From Arcobacter sp. F2176 (GTDB lineage: Bacteria > Campylobacterota > Campylobacteria > Campylobacterales > Arcobacteraceae), in assembly GCF_004116465.1 (NCBI RefSeq), contig NZ_PDJV01000013.1:1-64000 (forward strand): 64,000 nt of DNA, read 5' to 3'. A program made the translations under genes and the position numbers. Positions within the stretch are counted from its first letter, which is position 1. Every line of letters begins with the position of its first letter. The notes beneath the pieces are model-generated. The model was not told the DNA's origin, made no database searches, and saw only the letters and a program-made list of their open reading frames with translations. Positions 54,143 to 63,366 of the stretch are shown here, piece after piece.

Positions 54143-54187
54143 AAATATACCTTCTATATAATAAAGTAAATAGATGAAAGGATTTGC

Positions 54188-54601
54188 ATGCAATTACACA
54201 ATACTTCACAATATGCAATTAGGATTTTAAGTTATATTACAAATCAAAAGAAAGAATCTCTTCTTAATGCAAAAGAACTTTCAGAAAATTTATCAATTCC
54301 GTATAAATTTTTAACAAAAATCATGGGAGAGCTTGTAAGAACCGGCTTAATTAAATCAATTAGAGGAAGAGAAGGTGGATACGAACTAAATAAAGCAGCA
54401 TCAGATATAAAAATATCAGATATATTAGATATATTTAATGATTCACTTCAAGAAGAGAGATGTATTTTAGGCATAGGTCATTGTGATTGCTTGAATAAAT
54501 GTGCTTTACATGATCAATGGATTCAACCAAAAAGTTTAATAGAAGAGATGTTTAAAGAAACGACTTTAGACAAACTTGCAAATAATGAAGGAAAAATATA
54601 A
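54188..54601 (+). CDS. Rrf2-family iron-sulfur regulator, NsrR-like
   Basis: A 137-aa regulator. The winged helix is at 1-65 (QYAIRILSYI, LSIPYKFLTKIMGELVRTGL, GREGGYELNK). Cluster cysteines C92, C99, C101 and C105 lie in a loop (RCILGIGHCDCLNKCALHDQW). Rrf2 proteins of the NsrR branch sense NO through a [4Fe-4S] or [2Fe-2S] cluster and repress NO-detoxifying genes. The neighbouring norCBDQ operon fits that role; the name NsrR is probable, not certain. Confidence 0.85.
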   Translation: MQLHNTSQYAIRILSYITNQKKESLLNAKELSENLSIPYKFLTKIMGELVRTGLIKSIRGREGGYELNKAASDIKISDILDIFNDSLQEERCILGIGHCDCLNKCALHDQWIQPKSLIEEMFKETTLDKLANNEGKI

Positions 54602-54618
54602 AAAGTTACTTATCCTGC

Positions 54619-54641
54619 TAAACTGCTAAAATAGCAGTTTA
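54619..54641. terminator. Hairpin between the Rrf2 gene and the sulfatase-family gene
   Basis: Perfect 10-bp stem TAAACTGCTA (54619-54628) and complement at 54632-54641 with a 3-base loop. It lies between converging genes. No strong T-run. Confidence 0.6.
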
Positions 54642-54723
54642 AAATATAAGTTAAGTTTTACGGAAATAGGCACAATTAAAAGATACTTTTGTTTTGAACT
54701 AATTATTCTATATTTTATAGTTA

Positions 54724-56646
54724 TTATCTGAAAAGACGATTTTCATAAACATGATTTAATACAAGAATAAAAGCTAATAAATCTTTTTGAAGTTGGATAT
54801 CATCTTCTGTTTTTTGAAGGCGTTTATTTATATATTCAAAGGTTAAAGGCTTTGTATTAGGTCTTATTATGGCAACTTTATTTCCATGCCTTAAAGCATA
54901 TCTATCATTGAATTGCATTAACGACAAATCAACTTTTTTATCGCTAAAAATAGAATGTCCCATAATCGGATATATACTCTTTATTCCGGCTAAATCAAGA
55001 GTTGTTGCCAATAAATCAGGTTGTGTTGTTAATTTGTCATAAACAGAAGGTTTCAAATCTTTTCCTAATATAAGTCCTGGGATATGAAACATATCCACAG
55101 GAACAATATCATCTCCATAAACTCTTACATTATGATCCGCAGCTATTAAGAAAATCGTATCTTTGTAATATTTTTCATTTTTTGCAGTATTTATAAATTT
55201 ACCAATAGCATAATCTGCATACTTGATAGCATTTTTAACACTCTTTTTTGCTTCACCTTTTATTAACTCTATTTTTCCATCGGGAAAATCAAAAGGTGTG
55301 TGATTTGATGTGGAAAAAATAACTGAAACAAATTTTTGTTTTTTTGCATATAATTTTTTATACTCTTCATTAGCTCTTTTAACAACATCACCGTCACTAA
55401 CACCCCAAGTTCCTATAAACTCTGGACTTATAAACTTTTCTTCGTCAATCACTTCATCAAAACTATTACCTAAATACCAAGATTTCATATTGTCAAATCT
55501 ACTTTCTCCTCCATATATAAAAGAAGAATGATAACCTAAAGGTTTAAGTAGTGATGCAATTGTAAAAAAATCCCTTTGAGATTTATTTCTTTTTACAACT
55601 CCTTTTCCAGGAATGGAAAAAATTCCAGATGTAAGCCCTGCCAAGCCTCTCACACTTCTTGTACCATTAGAATATAATTCTTTAAAAAGAATTCCTTCTT
55701 TTGAAAGGTTATTAAAATTTGGAGTAATACCTTTTTCTCCACCTACAGAGCTAACAAACTGATATCCCAAACTTTCTTGAACAAAAATTACTATATTTTT
55801 TGTATTTTGTGTTTTAAAATGAGTCTCTTCTTCTCTTGAAAGAATGTATTTAGAGTCTGTATTTTCAATATTTAATCTTTTTTTTACTCGACTAATTGCT
55901 TCACTGATATTCATTTTCCCATATCTTTTTTGAATATCTTTGCTACTATTTTTACTCATTGAATATACAGCATAACCGATGCTATACATAGAATTTTTTG
56001 TAACTTCATTCAATATTCTATTTGAAGAATACATTGCATCTGAATTATTTGCAGGTCTATGTCCAAAAGATGATCGAATACCCATAAATAAAATTACGGC
56101 TAAAGGAAGAAAAAACAAAGCTCTTTTAAAAAAATTAATATCAAAGATTTCTATAAAGCTATCTTTGCATTTTTTCAAATAGACATAAGAAAAAAGAAAA
56201 ATTACAGCAAATGCAAATAATAATGGTAACTTATAATCTGCAATAAGCATAGAGAATACTTCTTTGGGATATTCTAAATACTCAATAAAAAGATAGTTTG
56301 GTCTAGAATCATATTGAGCCATAAAAGGAAATGTTGCAATCTCTATAAAAATAGTTACTGAAATCATTATTAGAAAATAAATCTTTAATAAGTAATCTAT
56401 AAAATTACTAAAAATTTTAGGAAAAAGAGTTAAAAGAATAAGAGGTATAACCAATACAATAGAAGTGGTCATTATATCCATTTTAATACCATATAAAAAA
56501 GTAAGCCATATATTCACATTTTCATTTTTAAAATGATTAAAATATAATAGAAAAAGAGTAAATCTTCCAATAAAAAATATCGATATAAAAAATAAATAAT
56601 ATTTTAAAAGTTTTTTAATTATTTGCAAATTTTTAATCCTAATCAT
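54724..56646 (-). CDS. LtaS/MdoB-like membrane sulfatase-family enzyme
   Basis: A 640-aa membrane enzyme with about five N-terminal helices (to about residue 200) and a periplasmic sulfatase/phosphatase-fold domain (about 275-590). Active-site features are VQESLGYQFV, the nucleophile region YSNGTRSVRGLAGLTSG (Thr about 325) and LIAADHNVRVYGDD. Relatives transfer phosphoglycerol or phosphoethanolamine to lipid-linked glycans. The acceptor here is unknown. It is transcribed alone. Confidence 0.88.
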   Translation of the reverse strand: MIRIKNLQIIKKLLKYYLFFISIFFIGRFTLFLLYFNHFKNENVNIWLTFLYGIKMDIMTTSIVLVIPLILLTLFPKIFSNFIDYLLKIYFLIMISVTIFIEIATFPFMAQYDSRPNYLFIEYLEYPKEVFSMLIADYKLPLLFAFAVIFLFSYVYLKKCKDSFIEIFDINFFKRALFFLPLAVILFMGIRSSFGHRPANNSDAMYSSNRILNEVTKNSMYSIGYAVYSMSKNSSKDIQKRYGKMNISEAISRVKKRLNIENTDSKYILSREEETHFKTQNTKNIVIFVQESLGYQFVSSVGGEKGITPNFNNLSKEGILFKELYSNGTRSVRGLAGLTSGIFSIPGKGVVKRNKSQRDFFTIASLLKPLGYHSSFIYGGESRFDNMKSWYLGNSFDEVIDEEKFISPEFIGTWGVSDGDVVKRANEEYKKLYAKKQKFVSVIFSTSNHTPFDFPDGKIELIKGEAKKSVKNAIKYADYAIGKFINTAKNEKYYKDTIFLIAADHNVRVYGDDIVPVDMFHIPGLILGKDLKPSVYDKLTTQPDLLATTLDLAGIKSIYPIMGHSIFSDKKVDLSLMQFNDRYALRHGNKVAIIRPNTKPLTFEYINKRLQKTEDDIQLQKDLLAFILVLNHVYENRLFR

Positions 56647-56815
56647 AAATTTATTTGATTTTATTTATTTCTTATGAATAGCATATGAATAATTTATGAA
56701 GTTTTTGTCATATTAATTAAATCTTTGATAAAAGAAGAAGATTAAGAAGAAGAGAGTGTTTAAGTGATAACGATAACCTTATATATCACTTCTTTTTATG
56801 ATTTATATTTAAAGT

Positions 56816-56864
56816 TGGCGACCCCATCAAGATTCGAACTTGAGTTTACAGGAGGAAATCCTAT
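56816..56864 (-). repeat. tRNA 3'-end fragment, probable integrase attachment site
   Basis: On the minus strand this reads as the 3' half of a tRNA. A T-arm (TCAAG-TTCGAAT-CTTGA, 56827-56843) is followed by TGGGGTC, G and CCA (56816-56826). A degenerate anticodon-like stem (CCTAT/ACAGG pairing, 56848-56864) lies before it. There is no 5' half or D-arm. The acceptor tail fits a tRNA starting GGCCCCA or GACCCCA, possibly tRNA-Glu. With the integrase 136 bases away it is best read as an att site. Confidence 0.7.
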
Positions 56865-56966
56865 AAACATATCATTTATTAAAATTTATTTAATTATATA
56901 TCATCCTTTTTATGGGATTATTAAATTCTTATTAATTTATTTCATACTATAATAATACATAAAAAG

Positions 56967-56990
56967 GTATGTCCCAAAAGTATGTCCCAA
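56967..56990. promoter_or_regulatory. Direct repeats at the integrase promoter
   Basis: GTATGTCCCAA occurs at 56967-56977 and again at 56980-56990, 10 bases before the integrase ATG; the second copy runs into the AAGG ribosome binding site. Such repeats could be arm-type integrase sites or an operator. Confidence 0.5.
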
Positions 56991-56999
56991 GGATTTTAG

Positions 57000-58106
57000 A
57001 TGGCAGTTAATAGAAAAGAGTTTATAAATAAGATAGATACAGGATTATATGCAAATGCGAAATATGATAAGTTTTATTTAAATTGTAAGGTTAACTACAA
57101 GGTTAAACAAAAAGTTTTTACATATACAAATCAGGTATGGGACAAAAAAACAAGAATCAAAAAAGCAAAGATTGATACACTTGAATACATTGATAAAATC
57201 AAAAATGATTCTCAAGAAACTAATTTTAATGAAAATATCAAACTAGATACTTTTATAAAACAATATTTTAACACTATGGAAGAGAGTAGCTCTTATAGTG
57301 GAAATAGATGGAAAATCTCTATTGTAAACTATTATAACAAACATATCAAAGATATAATCGGTAATAAAAAAATTAAGGACATAAGGCAAATACATATTAA
57401 GTCTATTATTAACAATGTTAAATCACTTGGACTAAGTGCTAGAAGTCAGAAAACTGCATTAGAGATATTAAATCCAGTATTTAAAAGTGCTATAGTTAAT
57501 AGAATTATATCATTTAATCCATGTGATGGTATTACAGTAAAAAGACCAAATACAAAAAAGAAAGTTCAAAATGCATCTGTATTATTAAAAGAGATATACA
57601 ATGCCATAATGACTATATTTAAAGATGACATATATTTTCAAGCTCTGTTTTTATTTGCATTACAAGGAAGACGAAGATCAGAAATATTGACACTTAGATG
57701 GGAATACATTGATTTTGATAACATGTCATATACTTTACCAAATACTAAAAATGGTGAAGAACAAACTTTTATTCTACCAGAATCGATCGCCCTACTCCTC
57801 TTAGCGATGGAAACAAATAAAAAACATTATGTTTTTGAATCTCCAACAGATTCAACATCTTATATTCAAAATATTCAAACTCAAACAAGAAAATTAAAAA
57901 AGGCATTAAATAATCCAAACTTTGGAATTCACTATTTGAGAAATGTAGTTGTATCAGCTATGGCAGAACAAGGAGTTAATGCAACTTATTTATCAGGAGC
58001 ATTAGGGCATTCTGATTTAAATACTATTAAAAAGTATTTATCAATACCTTATAAAAAAGGTTCTGAAGTTGCTAATGCAACTATTCAGCTTTTAACGGAA
58101 TCATAA
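57000..58106 (+). CDS. Phage-type tyrosine recombinase (integrase)
   Basis: A 368-aa tyrosine recombinase. The N-terminal arm-binding part (1-65) is followed by a SAM-like core-binding domain (about 80-170) and the catalytic domain (about 180-365). Catalytic residues are R in GRRRSEILTLRW (about 223), H-x-x-R in HYLRNVVVSAMA (about 310-313), H in LGHSDLNTIKKY (about 337) and the nucleophile Y (about 346). An adjacent tRNA fragment and AT-rich accessory genes to the right suggest that it belongs to a genomic island. Confidence 0.93.
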   Translation: MAVNRKEFINKIDTGLYANAKYDKFYLNCKVNYKVKQKVFTYTNQVWDKKTRIKKAKIDTLEYIDKIKNDSQETNFNENIKLDTFIKQYFNTMEESSSYSGNRWKISIVNYYNKHIKDIIGNKKIKDIRQIHIKSIINNVKSLGLSARSQKTALEILNPVFKSAIVNRIISFNPCDGITVKRPNTKKKVQNASVLLKEIYNAIMTIFKDDIYFQALFLFALQGRRRSEILTLRWEYIDFDNMSYTLPNTKNGEEQTFILPESIALLLLAMETNKKHYVFESPTDSTSYIQNIQTQTRKLKKALNNPNFGIHYLRNVVVSAMAEQGVNATYLSGALGHSDLNTIKKYLSIPYKKGSEVANATIQLLTES

Positions 58107-58151
58107 AACTTAAATGCTGATAATTTAAAGTAGATTTAGGCATAACGGATT

Positions 58152-58190
58152 AGGGTACTAGCAATCTTCTAAGATGCTAATATCCCTTTT
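58152..58190 (+). terminator. Imperfect terminator after the integrase
   Basis: AGGG-N3-TAGCA (58152-58163) pairs with TGCTA-N-ATATCCCT (58175-58187), followed by a short T-run. Confidence 0.55.
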
Positions 58191-58204
58191 AATAAGATTC
58201 TTTT

Positions 58205-58945
58205 TTAGTTTTTTGTACAACTATTTGTAGAAGAGTCATAAAAATAACCCTCTTTAAATCTAACACCAATATCTTTCAAATTTAGAGTTATCACTTCATC
58301 TTCATTATTTGAACTTAAAACATAGTGAAAATATGATTTAAATTTGTTTTGTGAAGTACTAACACTATCTGTTGTTTTTGTGTATTCAACTGTTAAACGT
58401 GAATCTGTAATATTCCATGCACTCGTATTTGGCATTTGATTTCTAAGAAAAATATATGCTTTTTTTGATGATTTTGAAAATCCTGCCCACGTGGCTGTTG
58501 TTACACTATTGCCATAAATTGCATACCTAGAATTAACTTCAGAAGATAAAGCATCATCTACATAAACTTTATAATCTAAATGAACTATTCTATCAATATT
58601 TTCAGAAATAACATCTGTATATTTAGTAACTCCTACTGAATCTTGAGGTACAGTATAGTCACCAAAAGTATAAACCTTTCTATAAACTGGTTTCCCTAAA
58701 TAAACCTTATTAGTCAAAGTCTCTTCTTTAGAATAAATATCTTGCCCTACTCCATTTTGCTTTGCAATACTTTCTAAATTATTAGAAAAACTATAACTTT
58801 TAATACATTCTTTTGTCTCTGTTCCATCATTATTTGTAATTGTTAGTTCATAATCAGCACTTAAAGATAGTGAACATAATAAGCCTATAATTATTGTTAA
58901 TAAAATTCTTTTACCTGCTAGCAGGATTCCATTTCTTTCCATCAT
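58205..58945 (-). CDS. Secreted paralog 1 with phage tail-fibre-like core
   Basis: A 246-aa exported protein (signal about 8-32, start MMERNGILLAGKRILL) and third in a tandem family of three. The N-terminal conserved part has CIKSYSFSNNLES and LTNKVYLGKPVYRKV. The core (about 90-185) contains NIDRIVHLDYKVYV and SRYAIYGNSV and ends VEYTKTTD. The C-terminus ends YDSSTNSCTKN. GKPVYRK followed by a variable beta region and YTKTTD is a pattern I know from phage tail-fibre/receptor-binding proteins. The family function is unknown. Cysteines near both ends could form a disulfide. Confidence 0.7.
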   Translation of the reverse strand: MMERNGILLAGKRILLTIIIGLLCSLSLSADYELTITNNDGTETKECIKSYSFSNNLESIAKQNGVGQDIYSKEETLTNKVYLGKPVYRKVYTFGDYTVPQDSVGVTKYTDVISENIDRIVHLDYKVYVDDALSSEVNSRYAIYGNSVTTATWAGFSKSSKKAYIFLRNQMPNTSAWNITDSRLTVEYTKTTDSVSTSQNKFKSYFHYVLSSNNEDEVITLNLKDIGVRFKEGYFYDSSTNSCTKN

Positions 58946-58972
58946 TTCTTATCCTTTTTTTAATTTATATAT

Positions 58973-59665
58973 TTAATTTTTTGTACAACTGTTAGTTGAA
59001 GCATCGTATGTATAGTTTTTTTGAAGTCTAATACCAGCATCATCCATTGATTTAGTGATATACTCATTAGTTGTAGAATCACTTGGTAAGTAGTGAACTA
59101 AAGTTGTTAATTCATTTGGATTAGTTTGTGCTGTGTCTGTTGTTTTTGTGTATTCTACTATAAAATTTACATCTGATAATTTATTTTTATAATTAATAGA
59201 ACTGACAAATCTATAATAATTTTTATATATTAAATCTCGAAATTGATTTTCAGATGTATGGATAAATCCATAAGTTTTATTAACACTACCAAAATGTATC
59301 GCAGAAATTTGAGTCTCCATATTGTTAATATTAAAATTTACATTTTTCCAAACATTATTATTATTTGCAAAAGAACTTAAATCACCAAGTTTAACTATCT
59401 TCCTAAAAACTGGTTTACCCATAAAAACTTTATTCGTCAAAGTTTCTTCTTCTGAATAAATATCTTTTTGATTTACTTTTTTTTGTAAGCTCTCCAAGTT
59501 ATTAGAAAAGCTATAACTTTTCACACAAAGACTCTCTTCTGTTCCATTTTTATCTGTAAGTGTCATCAAAAAATCAGCTTGGGCTGAGACTAATAATGCA
59601 GAACTTAGCATTAGGGATTTAATTATCTTTTTACCTATAAATAGGATTCCACTTTGTTTCATCAT
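58973..59665 (-). CDS. Secreted paralog 2 with variable core
   Basis: A 230-aa exported protein, start MMKQSGILFIGKKI. It shares CVKSYSFSNNLESL, FMGKPVFRKIV, VEYTKTTDTAQTN and YDASTNSCTKN with its neighbours. The region about 95-165 differs strongly from the other two copies (NNVWKNVNFNINNMETQ, SAIHFGSVNKTYGFIHTS). It lies 13 bases after paralog 3 and 27 before paralog 1, in one operon. Confidence 0.7.
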   Translation of the reverse strand: MMKQSGILFIGKKIIKSLMLSSALLVSAQADFLMTLTDKNGTEESLCVKSYSFSNNLESLQKKVNQKDIYSEEETLTNKVFMGKPVFRKIVKLGDLSSFANNNNVWKNVNFNINNMETQISAIHFGSVNKTYGFIHTSENQFRDLIYKNYYRFVSSINYKNKLSDVNFIVEYTKTTDTAQTNPNELTTLVHYLPSDSTTNEYITKSMDDAGIRLQKNYTYDASTNSCTKN

Positions 59666-59677
59666 TTTATTTCCTTA

Positions 59678-60364
59678 TTAATTTGCTGGTGCTATACAAG
59701 AATTTGTTGAAGCATCGTATGTGTAGTTATTTAGAAATCTAATACCAGTTTCGTTTAATGATTTAGTTACGTATTCTCCATTTGAAGAGTCACTTGGTAA
59801 GTAGTGGACTAAAGTTGTTAGTTCATTTGTATTAGTTTGAGCTGTGTCTGTTGTTTTTATATACTCCAGAATAATAGAAAGATTATTTAGATTTACCAAC
59901 TTTCCAAGCCTATAACTAATTTTATCTCCGTCTATCCTATATACAAAAGAATTCTCTGATGTGCCCCATCTACTCATAGCTGAAAAATTTGTACCTATGA
60001 TACGAGCATCAAAAAGTTTATCCATATTTTTAGGTGGATTTTCATAAGGAGTATACCTCCAGTTTCTATCACTAATTAAATTAGGCATTTTAACAATTTT
60101 TCTATACACAGGCTTTCCAAGATATATCTTATTCGTCAAAGTTTCTTCAGTAGAATAAATGTCCTTTTGTTTTACTTCTTTATGTAAACTCTCCAAGTTA
60201 TTTGAAAAGCTATAGCTTTTTACACAAAGGTTTTCTTCAACTCCTGCTTTATCTGTAAGTGTCATCAAAAAATCAGCTTGAGCTGATGCCAATACAATAC
60301 TTCCTACTAATAATCCTTTGATTATTTTTTTACCCGCTAGCAGGATTCCATCTTTTTCCATCAT
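59678..60364 (-). CDS. Secreted paralog 3 with variable core
   Basis: A 228-aa exported protein, start MMEKDGILLAGKKIIKGL, the first gene of the three. The ends match paralog 2 closely (LTTLVHYLPSDS, YTYDASTNSC) and the core differs (NWRYTPYENPPKNMDKLFDA, MSRWGTSENSF). The DNA of the flanking parts is also alike between copies 2 and 3, which implies recent duplication followed by core divergence or exchange. A good ribosome binding site (AAGGAG) precedes the ATG. Confidence 0.7.
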   Translation of the reverse strand: MMEKDGILLAGKKIIKGLLVGSIVLASAQADFLMTLTDKAGVEENLCVKSYSFSNNLESLHKEVKQKDIYSTEETLTNKIYLGKPVYRKIVKMPNLISDRNWRYTPYENPPKNMDKLFDARIIGTNFSAMSRWGTSENSFVYRIDGDKISYRLGKLVNLNNLSIILEYIKTTDTAQTNTNELTTLVHYLPSDSSNGEYVTKSLNETGIRFLNNYTYDASTNSCIAPAN

Positions 60365-60580
60365 TGTTTCTCCTTTTATTTAAAAACAATTAAATATTAA
60401 CCAATTATTAATAAAATAAAGTAAAAAAGTTATATTTTTTTAAATTATATTATATAGTATAATTTAAATATAATTAATTAGAATATATAAAATAATATTA
60501 TAGACATATTATTATAATTTTTAATAATTAATTAATAATTTTAATAATATACTTATATATCTTATTAAAAGGAAATTCTT
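60365..60580. promoter_or_regulatory. Very AT-rich divergent promoter region
   Basis: About 216 bases between two divergent secreted-protein genes, made mostly of runs such as AATTATTAATAAAAT. No gene or defined site is seen. It probably holds both promoters and may bind nucleoid proteins. Confidence 0.5.
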
Positions 60581-61462
60581 ATGTTAAAAAATAGTTCTAA
60601 ACAGTTACTAAAATTTATTTTAGTTATGTTTTTCAGTTTTTCATTTAGTATCTCTGCCTTTGCAGAAACAGAAAATGGAGCAATTGTAGGAAATAATAGT
60701 TATGCAACCGCTTATTCAATGGGATATTGGAAATATGCTTCTTCAACAATTTGTAACTTAAAGGCAGGACAAGATGAAGCTTATTTTAAGTTTACTGCAT
60801 ATAAAGGAGATAGATTATATGTCAGAACTTCTTATGATAGTGATTATCAAGGTATGTTTCTAGAAGTATTAAATAATAATTATACTACTGTTGATAGTAG
60901 TGGAAATGTAGTTGATCCAGGTGCAATACTTTCTTTTATATATGTATCAAAAATAAATGCTACTTCAAACTCACAAAATTTTTATATTAGAATTAAAAGA
61001 GGTAATTATACAGGTGATATGATTTTTTCAATCAATGTTGAGGATAGAATAAAGTCAAGTAGTGGTAAATTTAACTTTAATGGTACAGCTTCAAATTCAG
61101 GAAACCCAGATATATTGACCAATCCTAATGGTGTTGATTCTTCTATCATATCGATGGATCTTACTAATAATTCAACTATCCCAAATGGTGCAGTTGTTAA
61201 ATCTATTACAACTTCAGGTAATCTATCACGAAATTTGGGAGGAATTACACATGAAATCTTACCTTCTCAAACAAATGATTGGTACTTATCTACTGTAGCT
61301 AGTGCAAGAACTGGATATTATAATATAGATTTATCAAATGAATTAAATGTTGCCCAAAAATGGGATTTTAGATATAATGCTTTAGCAAGAAGTTCATCTA
61401 CAATGAGTGATGTTAAAGCAACTATTAATTATGAATACGATTTAACTAAGGCCTTTGAATAG
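60581..61462 (+). CDS. Secreted protein with a pre-peptidase-like N-terminal domain
   Basis: A 293-aa exported protein (signal about 1-29, ending ISAFAET). Residues of about 35-155 look like a beta-sandwich (IVGNNSYATAYSMGYWKYAS, EAYFKFTAYKGDRLYVRTSY), similar to bacterial pre-peptidase C-terminal domains. Residues of about 160-293 are a second beta-rich domain with GNLSRNLGGITHEI and ATINYEYDL. There are no protease motifs. It is divergent from the three secreted paralogs. The function is unknown. Confidence 0.65.
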   Translation: MLKNSSKQLLKFILVMFFSFSFSISAFAETENGAIVGNNSYATAYSMGYWKYASSTICNLKAGQDEAYFKFTAYKGDRLYVRTSYDSDYQGMFLEVLNNNYTTVDSSGNVVDPGAILSFIYVSKINATSNSQNFYIRIKRGNYTGDMIFSINVEDRIKSSSGKFNFNGTASNSGNPDILTNPNGVDSSIISMDLTNNSTIPNGAVVKSITTSGNLSRNLGGITHEILPSQTNDWYLSTVASARTGYYNIDLSNELNVAQKWDFRYNALARSSSTMSDVKATINYEYDLTKAFE

Positions 61463-61473
61463 TTAGTCTGAAG

Positions 61474-61507
61474 AAAAAGAGATAGATAAAGTCTATCCTC
61501 TTTTTTT
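61474..61507 (+). terminator. Rho-independent terminator after the secreted protein gene
   Basis: Stem AAAGAGATAGA with TCTATCCTCTTT (one bulged base), loop about 5 bases, followed by seven T (61501-61507). Confidence 0.8.
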
Positions 61508-61563
61508 ATATCAATATTTATCACTTTTGAAGAACTCTATATAAAATTCAAAGATATAGACAT

Positions 61564-62676
61564 TTATTCTTTCGAAGCTTCTAATTTATCAATCCAATCT
61601 GTTTTTCCTCTTCCATAATTCTTACTTTGCCCTACATCATAAAAAGAACCATTTTCATAATCTATTGACAAAAATAAATCAGGAATAGAATCAATCCCAA
61701 CTTTTGCTAGATTTTTCAACTCTTCACCATAAGTATAAATTATTGTATCTTTAAATTGTTCTGGAACACTTGTACCAGTTCTAATACTCTCTTTATAAAT
61801 ATCAAAAATATCTGTTCCATCTTCTGTTACAAACTTCCCATTTTCAACACTTAAGTCATTTAAGTCATATCCTGTCTTATCTTTCATTTCAGTAATCAAA
61901 TAATATTTACCTTGCTTTTCTTTTGTAAATTGTGTTGAATCATCTGAAGAACTTAAACTAATATGATAAAACAATTGTTTTGAGTTTTTTTCATCTAACA
62001 TCTTTTCTAATAAACTAGTAAGATTTTTATCATCTGTTCCAGTAACAGTTACTTTATAATTATTTGGGTCAATTGTAAATCTTAGTTTTGTATTTTGTGG
62101 TATTGTTATATTATTAGCATCTAGTAATTGTTGAACTTGTTTATTTACTTCTTCTCTATTAAATGCTTTTTCTTTTGCACTTTCTACATCAGCATACAAA
62201 GGTCCCCTATCTCGAAAAATAGCATCTCCAGATGTTAAACTTTTATCATCTTTTCCCCATTTCAAGTAATTGAATTCATTGCTTTCACCAGCATCTCTTT
62301 CTTCATCTGTCAAGCCTTCTATATAATAAGGAGAATATTCATTATGATATTTATCCCAAATATGTCCATAAGGGTTATCAAATTTTTTATCTTCTTCAAC
62401 TACTTTTGCATAATAATCATTTTTTATTTTTATTCTTATTTCGAGTTCACCTTCATATTTATTTCTTGATTGGATAACTGGTTCTTCTTGTGCTTGTGTT
62501 TGATTTATCTTATTTAAGTTATCTTTTGCACTTGAACTTAGGCTAAGACGAATTGGATCATTTTTGTTAGTATTCTCGCCCTCAGTCGATGAACTATTTT
62601 CTACATTAGCATTATTTTGAAATATTTTAATGCCATTACTTACAGAAGCAAATGAATTATTTGAGTTTATTGTCAT
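61564..62676 (-). CDS. DUF4885-like protein
   Basis: A 370-aa soluble protein without a signal peptide. It has a serine/asparagine-rich N-terminal 75 residues, then FDNPYGHIWDKYHNEYSPYY and GLTDEERDAG, and a C-terminal part with YTYGEELKNLAK and SIDYENGSFYDVG. These lines resemble DUF4885, a family of unknown function found in Campylobacterota and Firmicutes. The low-complexity N-terminus recalls flagellar or phage-type secreted proteins, but this is only an impression. It has its own promoter region. Confidence 0.55.
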   Translation of the reverse strand: MTINSNNSFASVSNGIKIFQNNANVENSSSTEGENTNKNDPIRLSLSSSAKDNLNKINQTQAQEEPVIQSRNKYEGELEIRIKIKNDYYAKVVEEDKKFDNPYGHIWDKYHNEYSPYYIEGLTDEERDAGESNEFNYLKWGKDDKSLTSGDAIFRDRGPLYADVESAKEKAFNREEVNKQVQQLLDANNITIPQNTKLRFTIDPNNYKVTVTGTDDKNLTSLLEKMLDEKNSKQLFYHISLSSSDDSTQFTKEKQGKYYLITEMKDKTGYDLNDLSVENGKFVTEDGTDIFDIYKESIRTGTSVPEQFKDTIIYTYGEELKNLAKVGIDSIPDLFLSIDYENGSFYDVGQSKNYGRGKTDWIDKLEASKE

Positions 62677-62856
62677 AGGAACTCCTTTTATCTTTACTTA
62701 ATATTACAAATTAGTAATTTATAAGTAAAAATTTAATTATATAATAACATAGTTTTATGATTAAATATATAAATATAAGTAACTAATTTAAAATTTATGA
62801 TTATCTTTATTTTTAACTTACATATATAAATAAAATAAACCTTATATTTCACATTA

Positions 62857-63366
62857 TTAGTTTATTGTTAAAGTATTAAAAAAAACTATTGGCTTATCTT
62901 TTTTTTGAAGGAGGATAGCATATATTTTTTTATTGACTTTTGATTGAGAAACTTTAAACTTAAAAATATCACTATCAAGCTTATCTACAAAAGCATCATT
63001 AAAAAAAGAGTCTAATACTTCTCTTTCATTGAACTTATATAGACTCTCTATTCGAAGTAGATTTTTATCTTGTGAGATTATATATGTAACATATCTATAA
63101 AAAGGATTATGATACATATCATTTGTCTGTATTTTTAAAATGCTATTTGAAGACCTATCAAAAGTTATTTCGATACTTTTTGCTTTTGCTATATCTTCAT
63201 AGTATAAGGCTTTTAGTTTATTACTTGATTCTAGTGTATCGAGTTTTTTTTCATAGAAGAAGTTACTTTGCTTGGTAAGGTCCAAAGCTTTATATAAAAA
63301 GACGAGAATAAGAGAAAAAAGTGTGATACTAATAAGTATCTCTATTAGAGTAAAACCTTTTTTCAT
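62857..63366 (-). CDS. Type II secretion/type IV pilus pseudopilin (GspJ/PilW-like)
   Basis: A 169-aa prepilin-like protein with a short leader cut by prepilin peptidase, KKG|FTLIEILISITLF, and the conserved E5. The hydrophobic helix is about residues 5-25. The rest is a small alpha/beta domain (LLRIESLYKFNEREVLDSFF). It overlaps the upstream pseudopilin gene by 4 bases. Confidence 0.85.
   Translation of the reverse strand: MKKGFTLIEILISITLFSLILVFLYKALDLTKQSNFFYEKKLDTLESSNKLKALYYEDIAKAKSIEITFDRSSNSILKIQTNDMYHNPFYRYVTYIISQDKNLLRIESLYKFNEREVLDSFFNDAFVDKLDSDIFKFKVSQSKVNKKIYAILLQKKDKPIVFFNTLTIN

Noticed and set aside
56816-56864. A complete tRNA gene
   Set aside because: Only the T-arm, acceptor 3' strand and a weak anticodon-like stem are present; no D-arm or 5' acceptor strand could be found.
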